Source: an uncultured Bacteroides sp. (lineage in GTDB: Bacteria > Bacteroidota > Bacteroidia > Bacteroidales > Bacteroidaceae). Taken from it: a stretch of 62,021 bases of DNA. The DNA lies in assembly GCF_949298305.1 (NCBI RefSeq), contig NZ_CASFWU010000004.1, forward strand, positions 1 to 62,021. Reading direction: 5' to 3'. This document shows, piece by piece, positions 24,254 through 32,658 of the stretch. Under the pieces are notes generated by a model. It saw nothing but the letters and a program-made list of their open reading frames with translations. It had not been told where the DNA came from and did not search any database. The position numbers and the translations under genes are program-made. Position 1 is the stretch's first letter, and each line of letters begins with the position of its first letter.

Positions 24254-26425
24254 TTAGCACTGTTTTATTTCCGGCTGTTGGGCAGTCAGTCCAAGTTGGG
24301 ATATCCGTTTGAATAATGTGCGCAGTCGGGATGTGGGGGGCAGTTCGTCAGTGAAGGTTTCCACGACTTCACGGCCGGCATTGTTCAGGCAGAGCATGAA
24401 AGGCTTGTCTTTCAATGTGTCTTTGAGTGGAATGGTCATGGTATTGTCGCTACTGTTCCACAAACGGCGTGCGTTGGCCACCAGCAGTGTGGCGTTTGCT
24501 TCCTGCATGGCTGTGAGAGGGAGCGTAGCCGTGCTGTAAGCCGGGTATTCCACCAGAATGATGTCTGCCTCCGAGCCTTCCTTATCGGGCGTCCAGAAGT
24601 CGTTGAGGGCGGTTGCCAGCACATATTTCCTGCCGACGGTTTCAAAGTCGGTTCCGTGCATTGCCAGCTGCACGTTCAGCCCTACGCTTCTCCAGTATTC
24701 CATGAGCCATGTGGCGATGGACGTTTTCCCTTCCTGCGGATAGATACTCAGCAGATTGATGATGGTTGTTTTTCCCGGCTGCATGTATTCGCTGAGACGC
24801 CGGCAGGTATAGGCGGCAGCAATGCGATGGCATTCTTCCAGATACTTGCGGTATCGGGTGCGGTTATCGCCGTTGAAGGCGGCAACGACGGGCAATCCGC
24901 TCAGGCGTCTGCTCCGATAGGGGTCGCGCAGTGTATGGTCGAGCAGTTCTATCAGCAGGAAGTAAGCGGTGATGAATATCAGGCTTCCGGCAAAGGCGGC
25001 AAAGATGTACATGGCACGTTTGCGGCCATTGTCGGTTATAGGAAAGTCTGGAGGGGCCACAGTCTGCAGGTTGCTTGAGCTCATCTCGATGTTTTTCAGA
25101 CGCAGGTTGGCGTTGGCCAGTCCGCTCAGTTGGGTGCGGTAGTTGTCTTCGGCAATGCCCACGGCTCTTTGTTTCCGTCCTACCTGGGTCCCGATAGGCG
25201 ACATGTGACTGTATTGCCCTGATATTTCCTGTTGTCTCCGTTTCAGCACTTCCCACTCGGCCTTGGCTTTGGCTTCGTTTACCAGAGCGGCCAGCCATTG
25301 GTCAATCATGCTTTCGATGCCAACACCTTCTTTGGTGAAGTTGGAGGCGTTCAGGGTGTCCGAGATACGTACAATGTTGTTTTCGGCCTGTTTCAGTGCC
25401 TTCTTTTCGTTTTGTAATTTGCCGTTTTGCGTTTGTCTGTCTTCGGCAATGAATATTTCCTGTTCCATGATGTTCTGGTTCAAGGTACTAACCTTGTTCA
25501 GCTCTTGTATCAGGTTGGTATTCTCGCGGATAATCTGGGCACGGATGTCCATCTTTTCTTCCAGCATATTCCGCAAGGTTAACGCTCCCTGATAGGCCCG
25601 TTCTGCTTCTTCCACACGGTCGTCCACCTCATAGCGGGTGCCTGCCAGTGACTTTGTCTCTTCGTTGTAGTTGATGACCTTTTCCTGCACATTGTAGTTC
25701 ATCAGTTCGTTTTCCCTTTCGTCCAGCACTGTCTTGGCGGCATTCACTTCCTTCTGGAAGTACTCAATGACGTCGTTGGTGGACTTGTACCGCAGGTTCT
25801 CGTATGCCTTGATTAGCTCATCGGTTAGTATGTACACAGTCTGCTGGGTGATGCTCGGGTCGGCCGATGTATAGGCAATTTCTAGAATGTCGCTGTTGCT
25901 CACCCGTTTCATTGTTATATTTTCGAGGGCTGTTGCGCTGTAAAATTCAACCGGACGGTTGAATAAGGCATAGACAAAGTTCTCGGTGTTGGACTTGCGG
26001 TATGCGGTCAGGTTGGCCAATGTCTTTTCGGCATTCTGCCTGTCTACCAGCGCCAAGACTTCTTGGGGCGTAATCTCCAGCAGTTCGAGGTAATGTTCGG
26101 CCTGTATGTAGGGTGTGTCTTTCTTCGGATTGCCGTAGGTCAGTGCGTTGGCCAGCAGCCGCATTGACACCTTCTCCAGTGTGCCGCGTGAGCGGCCTAT
26201 GTTGATGAGGTTGTCAAACGTAGAGTTTATTACACTGAAATTGATGGAAGCGCCATCCAGCGAGGTAGAGTTGGTGATGCCGGCATAAAGACTGCTCTTT
26301 ACCGTATAGCTATAAGGAAGAAAGCGGGTGAAGTAGGCCACCAGTGCGGTGGTTGTCAGGCTTCCCACAAGCAGCCAGTAACGGATGCGGTAGAAGAATT
26401 GAGATATGAAAACCAGGTTGTCCAT
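24254..26425 (-). CDS. Wzc-like polysaccharide co-polymerase with degenerate kinase domain
   Basis: A 723-residue chain-length/export protein. There is a first transmembrane helix (about 16-36) and a Wzz-type periplasmic domain with long helical stretches. A second helix follows (about 470-495, 'MYIFAAFAGSLIFITAYFLL'), then a cytoplasmic ATPase-like domain. Walker A is kept ('IYPQEGKTSIATWL', about residue 560), but the Walker A' acidic pair is weak ('VQLAMHGTDF') and Walker B ends in Glu ('ADIILVEYP'). The C-terminus lacks the tyrosine cluster of BY-kinases. It probably controls chain length and export without autophosphorylation. It lies between the broken tolC-like gene and the polymerase. 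Confidence 0.88.
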   Translation of the reverse strand: MDNLVFISQFFYRIRYWLLVGSLTTTALVAYFTRFLPYSYTVKSSLYAGITNSTSLDGASINFSVINSTFDNLINIGRSRGTLEKVSMRLLANALTYGNPKKDTPYIQAEHYLELLEITPQEVLALVDRQNAEKTLANLTAYRKSNTENFVYALFNRPVEFYSATALENITMKRVSNSDILEIAYTSADPSITQQTVYILTDELIKAYENLRYKSTNDVIEYFQKEVNAAKTVLDERENELMNYNVQEKVINYNEETKSLAGTRYEVDDRVEEAERAYQGALTLRNMLEEKMDIRAQIIRENTNLIQELNKVSTLNQNIMEQEIFIAEDRQTQNGKLQNEKKALKQAENNIVRISDTLNASNFTKEGVGIESMIDQWLAALVNEAKAKAEWEVLKRRQQEISGQYSHMSPIGTQVGRKQRAVGIAEDNYRTQLSGLANANLRLKNIEMSSSNLQTVAPPDFPITDNGRKRAMYIFAAFAGSLIFITAYFLLIELLDHTLRDPYRSRRLSGLPVVAAFNGDNRTRYRKYLEECHRIAAAYTCRRLSEYMQPGKTTIINLLSIYPQEGKTSIATWLMEYWRSVGLNVQLAMHGTDFETVGRKYVLATALNDFWTPDKEGSEADIILVEYPAYSTATLPLTAMQEANATLLVANARRLWNSSDNTMTIPLKDTLKDKPFMLCLNNAGREVVETFTDELPPTSRLRTLFKRISQLGLTAQQPEIKQC

Positions 26426-26452
26426 ATAGATGATTGTTGTAGGAAGGGACCT

Positions 26453-27244
26453 TTATTCGTCCTTGATGATTTTTATGTTGGTAAGCAGTTCAAGCCGTAT
26501 GATGGAGTTGTGCAGTTCCACGCGGCTCTGTTCGTAGATGGTGACGGCATCCGCCCGTCGGGCTCGTTCTATGGCCAGTGAGGCGATGTCTATTTTTCCT
26601 TGGATGAAATTATATTCCGAGATTTTCATCTGTGCGTTGTAGAGGGCTGCCGTTTCGGCTTTGGCCTTGATTGTTGCCAGTTGTTCGGTTACGGTATTGT
26701 AGGCTTCCAGAATTTTCAGCTTCCGTTCCTCCATTACTTCCTCTTGGGCATATTTCAGCTGCTCTATCCGTTTGCGGTATCCTTTCTGTTTCAGAGGGCG
26801 GTTTATCAGGTCGCCGAGTGAAATGTTGACGCTGGCTCCGATGTTGAAGTTATGTTGGGCGCTGTTTACACTGCTTTGGTACATGGGCGTATATTCATTG
26901 CTGTTGTTGTTAAGCAGATTGTAACGTCCGTAGCCATACATGCCGTGCAAATGGATGAAGTTTCACCAGTCGCGTTTTTGCAGTCGGTATTCGTTTTCTA
27001 TCTCTTCAGTTTGTGATTGGGCCCGTTTTACCGTGGCATTCTCGGCAACGGCAGCCAGGAACATGGATAAAGGGGGCAGTTCCACATCCTCCAGGTCAGA
27101 ACGGTATGTGTCTGACGTAGTGCCTGTTGTTTCCTGCGGTTTGATACGCTCTTCTGTCTCCTGTCCGTAGGCTGTTGCCATTGGCGTAAGGGTGCAGGCC
27201 ACAGCCATGAACAGGAAGCCTGTTATGGTATTGAAATGTTTCAT
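26453..27244 (-). pseudogene. Short TolC-family outer-membrane protein interrupted by one in-frame TGA
   Basis: Two parts lie in the same frame. Residues 1-93 (27244-26966) have a signal peptide and 'LPPLSMFLAAVAENATVKRA', ending at '...RLQKRDW'. A TGA follows at 26965-26963, and the frame then continues as 'NFIHLHGMYGYGRYNLLN' through 'ISLGDLINRPLKQKGYRKRI' to the natural stop. Without the TGA it would be a 263-residue protein of the short TolC type found in Bacteroidetes exopolysaccharide loci (signal, one helical hairpin, YGYG beta segment). TGG to TGA is a one-base change. It may be a true nonsense mutation or a base error; no frameshift is needed. Re-initiation at an internal ATG (26950) would give a product without signal peptide. 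Confidence 0.85.
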
Positions 27245-27310
27245 GATTTGTCTATAAATGGAGTTAAGAGGGGGGGGGAGATGTAGACCGGATAAGGCCG
27301 GGTGACGGTT

Positions 27311-28426
27311 TTATTCTTTTTGTACAAATGCGGTCACCGTTTTGCAGAGGATTTTCAAATCCATGCCTGGTGAGAAATGTCTGGCATATCGGATGTCCAG
27401 TTGTTTGCGTTCCTCGGCAGACATCCGGTCCGATTCGCCTCGTTTCTCTACCTGCCAAAGTCCTGTCAGGCCGGCGGGTGCCATGAAGCGGTCTATGCTG
27501 GCATCATCAGTCAGCAGTTCGGCTTCATAGAGCGGCAGGGGACGGTTTCCCACGATGCTCATGTCACCTTTCAGTACATTGAACAACTGGGGTAGTTCGT
27601 CTATGCTGTATTTGCGCAGGAAGTGGCCGGTTCGGGTAATACGCGGGTCGTGGCTGATTTTGACAAACGCCTGCCGTTCTTCTTTTTTCTTTAGGTATTC
27701 TGTTTCGCTGACGACTCCCTGGTCCGATACCAGCAGTGTCTGTCCGTTGTCTGCCGATGGCGTAAACCTCTCTGTCTCCTTTCGTGCAGTGCGGTAACGG
27801 TTCTGTCCGTCCAGTTCCTTCAGTTGTTGGTCGGCATGGATTTTCATGGAGCGGAATTTCAGAAAAGTGAAAACGCGGTAGTTGCTGCCCACCCGTTGCG
27901 AACGGTAAACTATGCTGCCTTTGCTCTCCAGTCTGATGGCTATGGCCACTGCGGCAAACAGCGGCAGACAGGCCATGATGGCCAGGCAGGAGAAAACGAT
28001 GTCGAATGAACGTTTCCACAGCGGCAGATGAAAGACGGGAAGCGGACTGTGGCCTGCCGTCGTGCTTTCTGCACGCCTATCGAGAAATTTGGCCAGCGTG
28101 TTCAGCACCTCTGTGTTTTCGTTAGGGCGCAGAACGTTGTTAATGCCAGCTTTCAGGTAGGCAGTCTTTTCTGCTTCGGGCATGGGACCGGACACCAGAA
28201 TGATGTAGGCGTACGGCAACTGTTTGTGCAGATAGGCTATTTCGAGCAGGTCCTGTCGGCTGTCATGGCGTTCGTACAGCAGCGTTGTGGGGTACAGGTT
28301 GCCCGTGTGTCTCACCGCCTCTATTGCCTTTTGGCCGGAAGATACGCTGTCCAGTTTGCCATGCCCCAGCGGACTGAGGTGGCTTGCTGCAATTGGGTCG
28401 GTTCCGATATATATATAGTTGTGCAT
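27311..28426 (-). CDS. Initiating sugar-phosphate transferase with N-terminal pseudo-receiver domain
   Basis: A 371-residue enzyme that should load the first sugar phosphate onto undecaprenyl phosphate (polyprenyl glycosylphosphotransferase, PF02397 type). The catalytic part (about 135-371) has a membrane helix 'FDIVFSCLAIMACLPLFAAV', 'FLKFRSM', 'KYSIDELPQLFNVLKGDMS', 'GNRPLP' and 'GLTGLWQVEKRGES'. Residues 1-115 read like a response-regulator receiver domain ('AYIILVSGPMPEAEKTAYLK', 'AGINNVLRPN'). However, the phospho-acceptor position has Glu52 and the conserved Lys is Arg100, so it is probably not phosphorylated. The usual multi-helix N-domain of WbaP-type enzymes is absent. It is the second gene after a lone receiver protein. 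Confidence 0.9.
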   Translation of the reverse strand: MHNYIYIGTDPIAASHLSPLGHGKLDSVSSGQKAIEAVRHTGNLYPTTLLYERHDSRQDLLEIAYLHKQLPYAYIILVSGPMPEAEKTAYLKAGINNVLRPNENTEVLNTLAKFLDRRAESTTAGHSPLPVFHLPLWKRSFDIVFSCLAIMACLPLFAAVAIAIRLESKGSIVYRSQRVGSNYRVFTFLKFRSMKIHADQQLKELDGQNRYRTARKETERFTPSADNGQTLLVSDQGVVSETEYLKKKEERQAFVKISHDPRITRTGHFLRKYSIDELPQLFNVLKGDMSIVGNRPLPLYEAELLTDDASIDRFMAPAGLTGLWQVEKRGESDRMSAEERKQLDIRYARHFSPGMDLKILCKTVTAFVQKE

Positions 28427-28489
28427 GAGCGGTAGTCTTTAATTGGATTCCTTTTTTTGTTGGACCTTTTGAATAAGTGGTTGATAAGT

Positions 28490-28849
28490 TTACATCAGTC
28501 TCTTCACTCTCAATTTCAGTTCCATGGGGTTGAAGGGTTTCAGAATATAGTCTGAAGCGCCGGCCTCGAACAGCCGGATGCGTTCGGAACTGCTCTCTTC
28601 GGCTGAGAGTACCACTACTGGAATGTCCTTCCAAAGTTCATTGCTTTTCAGATAAGTAAGAAATTCATTGCCGCTGATGTGTGGCATGTGGATGTCTGTT
28701 ATAATCAGTGAGGGAATGTTGTTGCCATTCAGCCATTCCATAGCTTCCAGGGCGTTTTCACAACATATCAGTTCATTCTCTCCGCCCAGATAGATGGAGA
28801 GTACTTTGCCTATGGAGGCTTTGTCATCAACTAATAGTATTCTTTTCAT
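28490..28849 (-). CDS. Stand-alone response-regulator receiver protein
   Basis: A 119-residue single receiver domain with every key residue: acidic pocket D8/D9, phospho-acceptor D52 (IITDIHMP), S82 and K104 (LKPF). There is no output domain. It is the first gene of the exopolysaccharide operon, 63 bases before the sugar-phosphate transferase. It probably acts through protein contact, possibly with the pseudo-receiver domain of the next gene. No histidine kinase is nearby. Confidence 0.93.
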   Translation of the reverse strand: MKRILLVDDKASIGKVLSIYLGGENELICCENALEAMEWLNGNNIPSLIITDIHMPHISGNEFLTYLKSNELWKDIPVVVLSAEESSSERIRLFEAGASDYILKPFNPMELKLRVKRLM

Positions 28850-29356
28850 TTTTTTATGTCTGCTATTGAGGGGGATTGTTTGACTACGGTTCCGCCTTTA
28901 TTTCTGTGGCGGCTTGCATCGTTTTACGATGGTCTCAAGGATACCGATTGCGTTGCTGCGTGCCCGTTAATCAAACTGTTTCTTTTTGAAGGAAGTGGGT
29001 ACGCATATTCATTCTTTATCAGTCTGGTCGCTCGGTCAGGTTACATGAATTCATCCTTCTTTGATATATCTGTAATAGGGACACAATTGGGGGGTGTATT
29101 GTTTTTGTTCGGTCTGTTTTTTTTGATGCCATGTCCTGCCGGCTCGCTCTTGAGCGCTCAGGATTCTGACTTTGCGAGGCTCGGATTCATAGGGGGGGCG
29201 GGTGAAATGCAGGTCGGCATTGGCCCGAAGAAACTGACAAACGGTCGGCCTGGCGTTGATTTTGCTGACACAAGATTTTTGCTAAGAGTTCGGAATAGAA
29301 GGGCGAAAGCATTCTTCGCACTGTTTAGGGAGGGTACCGTGCAAGCTCCGTCTGTG
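28850..29356. other. Leader region of the exopolysaccharide operon, no recognised gene
   Basis: A short hairpin (CCGCC/GGCGG, 28892-28912) lies 43 bases before the operon's first ATG. I see no consensus promoter, no invertible-promoter inverted repeats and no upxY/upxZ-like genes. The plus-strand frame through here runs into the tandem repeats and is not credible. Confidence 0.5.
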
Positions 29357-29500
29357 CACAATGCCTGCATCGTCCGTTCACAATGCTTGCATCGTCCGTT
29401 CACAATGCTTGCATGGTCCGTCCACAATGCTTGCATTGTCCGTCCACAATGCTTGCATTGTCCGTCCACAATGCTTGCATTGTCCGTCCACAATGCTTGT
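29357..29500 (+). repeat. 22-bp tandem repeat array, locus B
   Basis: Six full units (starting 29357, 29379, 29401, 29423, 29445, 29467) and a partial seventh. The unit is CACAATGCTTGCATTGTCCG plus two bases. The first three units differ at a few positions; the last three are identical. The core ATGCTTGCAT is a near-palindrome. It belongs to the same family as 9294-9386 (opposite strand) and 47509-47610. Confidence 0.9.
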
Positions 29501-29760
29501 TTGGACTACTCCAAAGTTTTGTTTGGGTATTCCGGAAGGGTCGTTGGGGCCTCTTGAAGTGGTTTGGGGGGGGCAATAAAGTGGGTGCTGGGGAGGCTCG
29601 GTGGCTGTTTTTCTCTCTCTCGTAAATGTAAGGATTTAGCTATTCGGATATTACACTGTGACTTATCTGTTTTTGGCATTCGTCCTTTCGTACAAACCTG
29701 GTGGAGGATTGAAATAACGGATTCTCGCGCATTAGGAAAGTCAATGTGTCAAAATGAAAA
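29501..29760 (+). repeat. Shared tail following tandem repeat locus B
   Basis: Blocks in the same order as 47611-47862: 'gggtat', 'cgttgg', 'aaagtgg', 'tttttctctctctcgtaaat' then 'gtaaggattt.gctat', and a final 41-base block (29716-29756) starting 'aacggattctcgcgcattag'. The 41-base block differs from the other copy at only two positions. Confidence 0.8.
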
Positions 29761-29839
29761 GTGCTGGTGGGTGACGTGTACTGTTGGAATGATAGCCATG
29801 ATTGTTGAAGTTTGTGGGTAATACCTCAAAGTCTTTAAT

Positions 29840-29882
29840 AAAAAAAGTAGGAAGAAAACACTTCGGGTTCTCTTCCTACTTG
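29840..29882 (-). terminator. Terminator of the galactose operon
   Basis: On the minus strand AAGTAGGAAGA...TCTTCCTACTT forms the stem and TTTTTT follows. It lies just after the galK stop. Confidence 0.85.
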
Positions 29883-29904
29883 ATTGATATGAATGATGTT
29901 GGAC

Positions 29905-31059
29905 TTATTCCAGACGACGTGCACCGTCGCTTATGACAACGTCATAAACTTTCGGACTACGGCCGAACTTGTTCTTGAAATCTTCTTTGGCTTTGTTGAT
30001 GAAAGTAGAATACAATTCTTCCTTAACCAGGTTGATGGTGCATCCGCCGAAGCCGCCACCCATGACGCGCGAACCGGTTACGCCGCAGTCAAAGGCAAGG
30101 TCGTTGAGGAAGTCGAGCTCTTCGCAGCTTACTTCGTAGAGCTTGCTCATGCCGTGGTGGGTTTCGTACATCTTCTGTCCTACGGTTTCGTAATCGCCTT
30201 TTTCCAAAGCGTCACAAACGTCGAGTACACGTTGGATTTCTTCAATCACGTATTCGGCGCGCTTGTAGTCTTCTTCACTGACGTCAGCCTTCACTTCGTT
30301 CAGCATTTCCATGGTGCAGTCGCGCAGGAACTCAACATTGGGATGGTTCTTCTTGACAGCGGCTACAACGGCTTCGCAGCTTTGGCGGCGTTTGTTGTAA
30401 GCGGAAGAAGCCAGTTCGTGTTTTACGACAGAGTCTACCAGTACCAAACGGTAGCCTTTGGGATCGAACGGGAAGTATTGGTATTCCAGTGAACGGCAAT
30501 CGAGACGGATCAGATGGCCTTTCTTTCCAAATACAGAAGCAAACTGGTCCATGATGCCGCAATTTACTCCACAATAGTTATGCTCGGTAGCCTGTCCGAC
30601 CTTGGCCAACTCAAACTTATCTATCTTGTTGTCGCCGAACAGGTCGTTCAGGGCGTATGCGTAAGTGCTCTCCAATGCGGCTGAAGAGGACATGCCCGCA
30701 CCCAGAGGAACGTCGCCGGCAAATGCCGTGTTGAAGCCTTTCACATCAACGCCACGCTTGATCATCTCGCGGCACACGCCGAAGATGTATCTGGCCCAGC
30801 TTGCACGGGGAGCGTCTTCTTCGTTCAGTCCGAACTCTACATAATCCTTCAGGTCGATAGAGTAGGCTTTTACGAGGTTTGTTCCATTGGGTTTTATCTC
30901 GGCAATCATGCCTTTGTCGATGGCACCGGGGAATACAAAACCACCGTTGTAGTCTGTATGTTCACCAATGAGGTTGATGCGTCCGGGAGATGCATAGACT
31001 GCTCCTGTTGTTCCGTCAAAATGCTTGATGAAACGGCTTCTTACGTATTCTATATCCAT
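29905..31059 (-). CDS. galK: Galactokinase
   Basis: A 384-residue GHMP-family kinase that phosphorylates galactose to galactose-1-phosphate in the Leloir pathway. It has 'RINLIGEHTDYNGGFVFPGA' near the N-terminus, the phosphate loop 'PLGAGMSSSAALEST' and the C-terminal GHMP motif 'GSRVMGGGFGGCTI'. Length and N-terminus are standard. It is the last gene of the galM-transporter-galK operon, with a terminator downstream. Confidence 0.97.
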   Translation of the reverse strand: MDIEYVRSRFIKHFDGTTGAVYASPGRINLIGEHTDYNGGFVFPGAIDKGMIAEIKPNGTNLVKAYSIDLKDYVEFGLNEEDAPRASWARYIFGVCREMIKRGVDVKGFNTAFAGDVPLGAGMSSSAALESTYAYALNDLFGDNKIDKFELAKVGQATEHNYCGVNCGIMDQFASVFGKKGHLIRLDCRSLEYQYFPFDPKGYRLVLVDSVVKHELASSAYNKRRQSCEAVVAAVKKNHPNVEFLRDCTMEMLNEVKADVSEEDYKRAEYVIEEIQRVLDVCDALEKGDYETVGQKMYETHHGMSKLYEVSCEELDFLNDLAFDCGVTGSRVMGGGFGGCTINLVKEELYSTFINKAKEDFKNKFGRSPKVYDVVISDGARRLE

Positions 31060-31109
31060 AATACTTATGTTTTAATAAGGTGAATAATTTAATTACCTAT
31101 ATATTTCTT

Positions 31110-32600
31110 TCAATCCACCGGAATGTCTTTGTTGACATTCTTGCAACCTGCCAGACCGTAGTAGAGCAGGTAAGCCAGACAGGCGATGATGAGCCAGTAG
31201 CTGGCCATGTAGCCTACGCTGTCGGCAATGGCATTCTGAATGAGCGGCAGGATACCGCCACCAACGACCATCATCATGAAGATGCCCGATGCTTGGGCCG
31301 TGTATTTACCCAGACCTTCTACGGCAAGGTTGAAGATGCCACCCCACATGACAGACGTGCAAAGGCCGCACAATACCAGCAGGAATGCGCTCAGGGGGAC
31401 TTTGGGGGTAGCCAAAGAACCAATCATTTCTTCGGGAGCCATATCGGCTTCTTCTTTCAGCGTTTCGGCGTAGGGGGTCAGGTCTACCGAGCTCGGGTTG
31501 GCGATGAATGCGGAAACCTGGTCGGCAGGAACGCCGGCATTGGTCAGGATTTCGGTGGTCTTGGCCACGGGGTCATATACAATCTTGGGTACATCAATAC
31601 CAATGTTCTTGGGGAGGAACATGGCGATGACAATGAGAACGATGGCCGTAGCTGATACGGCAATCAGTTGGGCGCGGGTAGATACCTTGCCGCTGATGGC
31701 GCTACTGGCCGAACGGCCCACCAGCATGAGCAGCCAGTAAATGGCAGCAATGGCTCCTCCGATGGCAGCACCATTGATGAGGATGCCTGCACCTTTGCTG
31801 GAAGCATCGGCCAGGTAGAAGTTCAGTGTGCCCGGAATGCCGATTTCAATACCTACATAGACGAAGATGCCGATTACGCCCATTACTGTGTGGCGGAAGC
31901 TCCAGGGACTGTATTCAAATTTCTCTTTCTGTGCGCCACCTTTTCTCAGGTGTGGTTCGGGGATAGCCACGAAGGAGATGATAATGAATGCCGCAACAAA
32001 CACGCCCATGGCGATGAACAGAAGCGGAGCTACATCGGACATGGCGGTCTTGGGAGTGACTGTACCAATCAGTGCGCCTACGAAGAGGGGGGTCAGTGTT
32101 CCCGAAAGCGAGTTGAGGGCGCCGCCCGTCTGGATGAGCTGGTTGCCTTTGTTGCCGCCACCGCCCAGAAGGTTAAGCATCGGGTTGACGACGGTGTTGA
32201 GCATACATACGCAGAAGCCGCAGATGAATGCTCCCAGCAGGTAGATGATGAAGTTGAGCTTGATGGTATATTCGCCCAATGTGAACACATCTACATTGGC
32301 TCCGACCAGGCTTGACAGGTATTGTATGAAAAGGCCGATGAAACCGATGGCCATGGCGATGAGTGAGGTCTTCTTATATCCGATTTTGACCAGCATGTTT
32401 CCTGCGGGAATACCCATAAACAGGTAGGCCAGAAAGTTCATCATGTTACCCATCATGCCCAGCGTGTTGGCACCTGCGTATTGGTTTTTCCATATCGTAC
32501 CGAAAGGTGCGGCCAAATTGGTCACAAAAGAGATCATCGCAAAAATGAAGAACATGGTAATAATTGCGACGAGATTACCGTTCTGTTTCTGTTGTGTCAT
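31110..32600 (-). CDS. Sugar MFS transporter, FucP/GluP-like
   Basis: A 496-residue major-facilitator permease with about 12 helices. The N-terminus 'IITMFFIFAMISFVTNLAAP' and 'MGIPAGNMLVKIGYKKTSLI' are typical of the fucose/glucose-galactose:H+ symporter group. A polar loop of roughly 75 residues (about 325-400, 'PKIVYDPVAKTTEILTNAGV' onwards) interrupts the second half, unusual for short FucP proteins. Its place between galM and galK points to galactose or a close hexose. Confidence 0.9.
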   Translation of the reverse strand: MTQQKQNGNLVAIITMFFIFAMISFVTNLAAPFGTIWKNQYAGANTLGMMGNMMNFLAYLFMGIPAGNMLVKIGYKKTSLIAMAIGFIGLFIQYLSSLVGANVDVFTLGEYTIKLNFIIYLLGAFICGFCVCMLNTVVNPMLNLLGGGGNKGNQLIQTGGALNSLSGTLTPLFVGALIGTVTPKTAMSDVAPLLFIAMGVFVAAFIIISFVAIPEPHLRKGGAQKEKFEYSPWSFRHTVMGVIGIFVYVGIEIGIPGTLNFYLADASSKGAGILINGAAIGGAIAAIYWLLMLVGRSASSAISGKVSTRAQLIAVSATAIVLIVIAMFLPKNIGIDVPKIVYDPVAKTTEILTNAGVPADQVSAFIANPSSVDLTPYAETLKEEADMAPEEMIGSLATPKVPLSAFLLVLCGLCTSVMWGGIFNLAVEGLGKYTAQASGIFMMMVVGGGILPLIQNAIADSVGYMASYWLIIACLAYLLYYGLAGCKNVNKDIPVD

Positions 32601-32658
32601 GGTTTTGAAAAGAATTAGGAGTTTATAAATTTATAATAAGGTTCTTTTTCAGGATGGG

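Noticed and set aside
18977..28849. Phase-variable capsule locus of the Bacteroides type
   Set aside because: No UpxY/UpxZ-like genes and no invertible promoter repeats were found upstream; this looks like a fixed exopolysaccharide locus.
29357..29500. CRISPR array
   Set aside because: Units are contiguous with no unique spacers, and no cas genes are present.
28856..29557. Plus-strand frame of 233 codons upstream of the exopolysaccharide operon
   Set aside because: Its second half is a translation of the 22-base tandem repeats and its composition has no protein-like domain.
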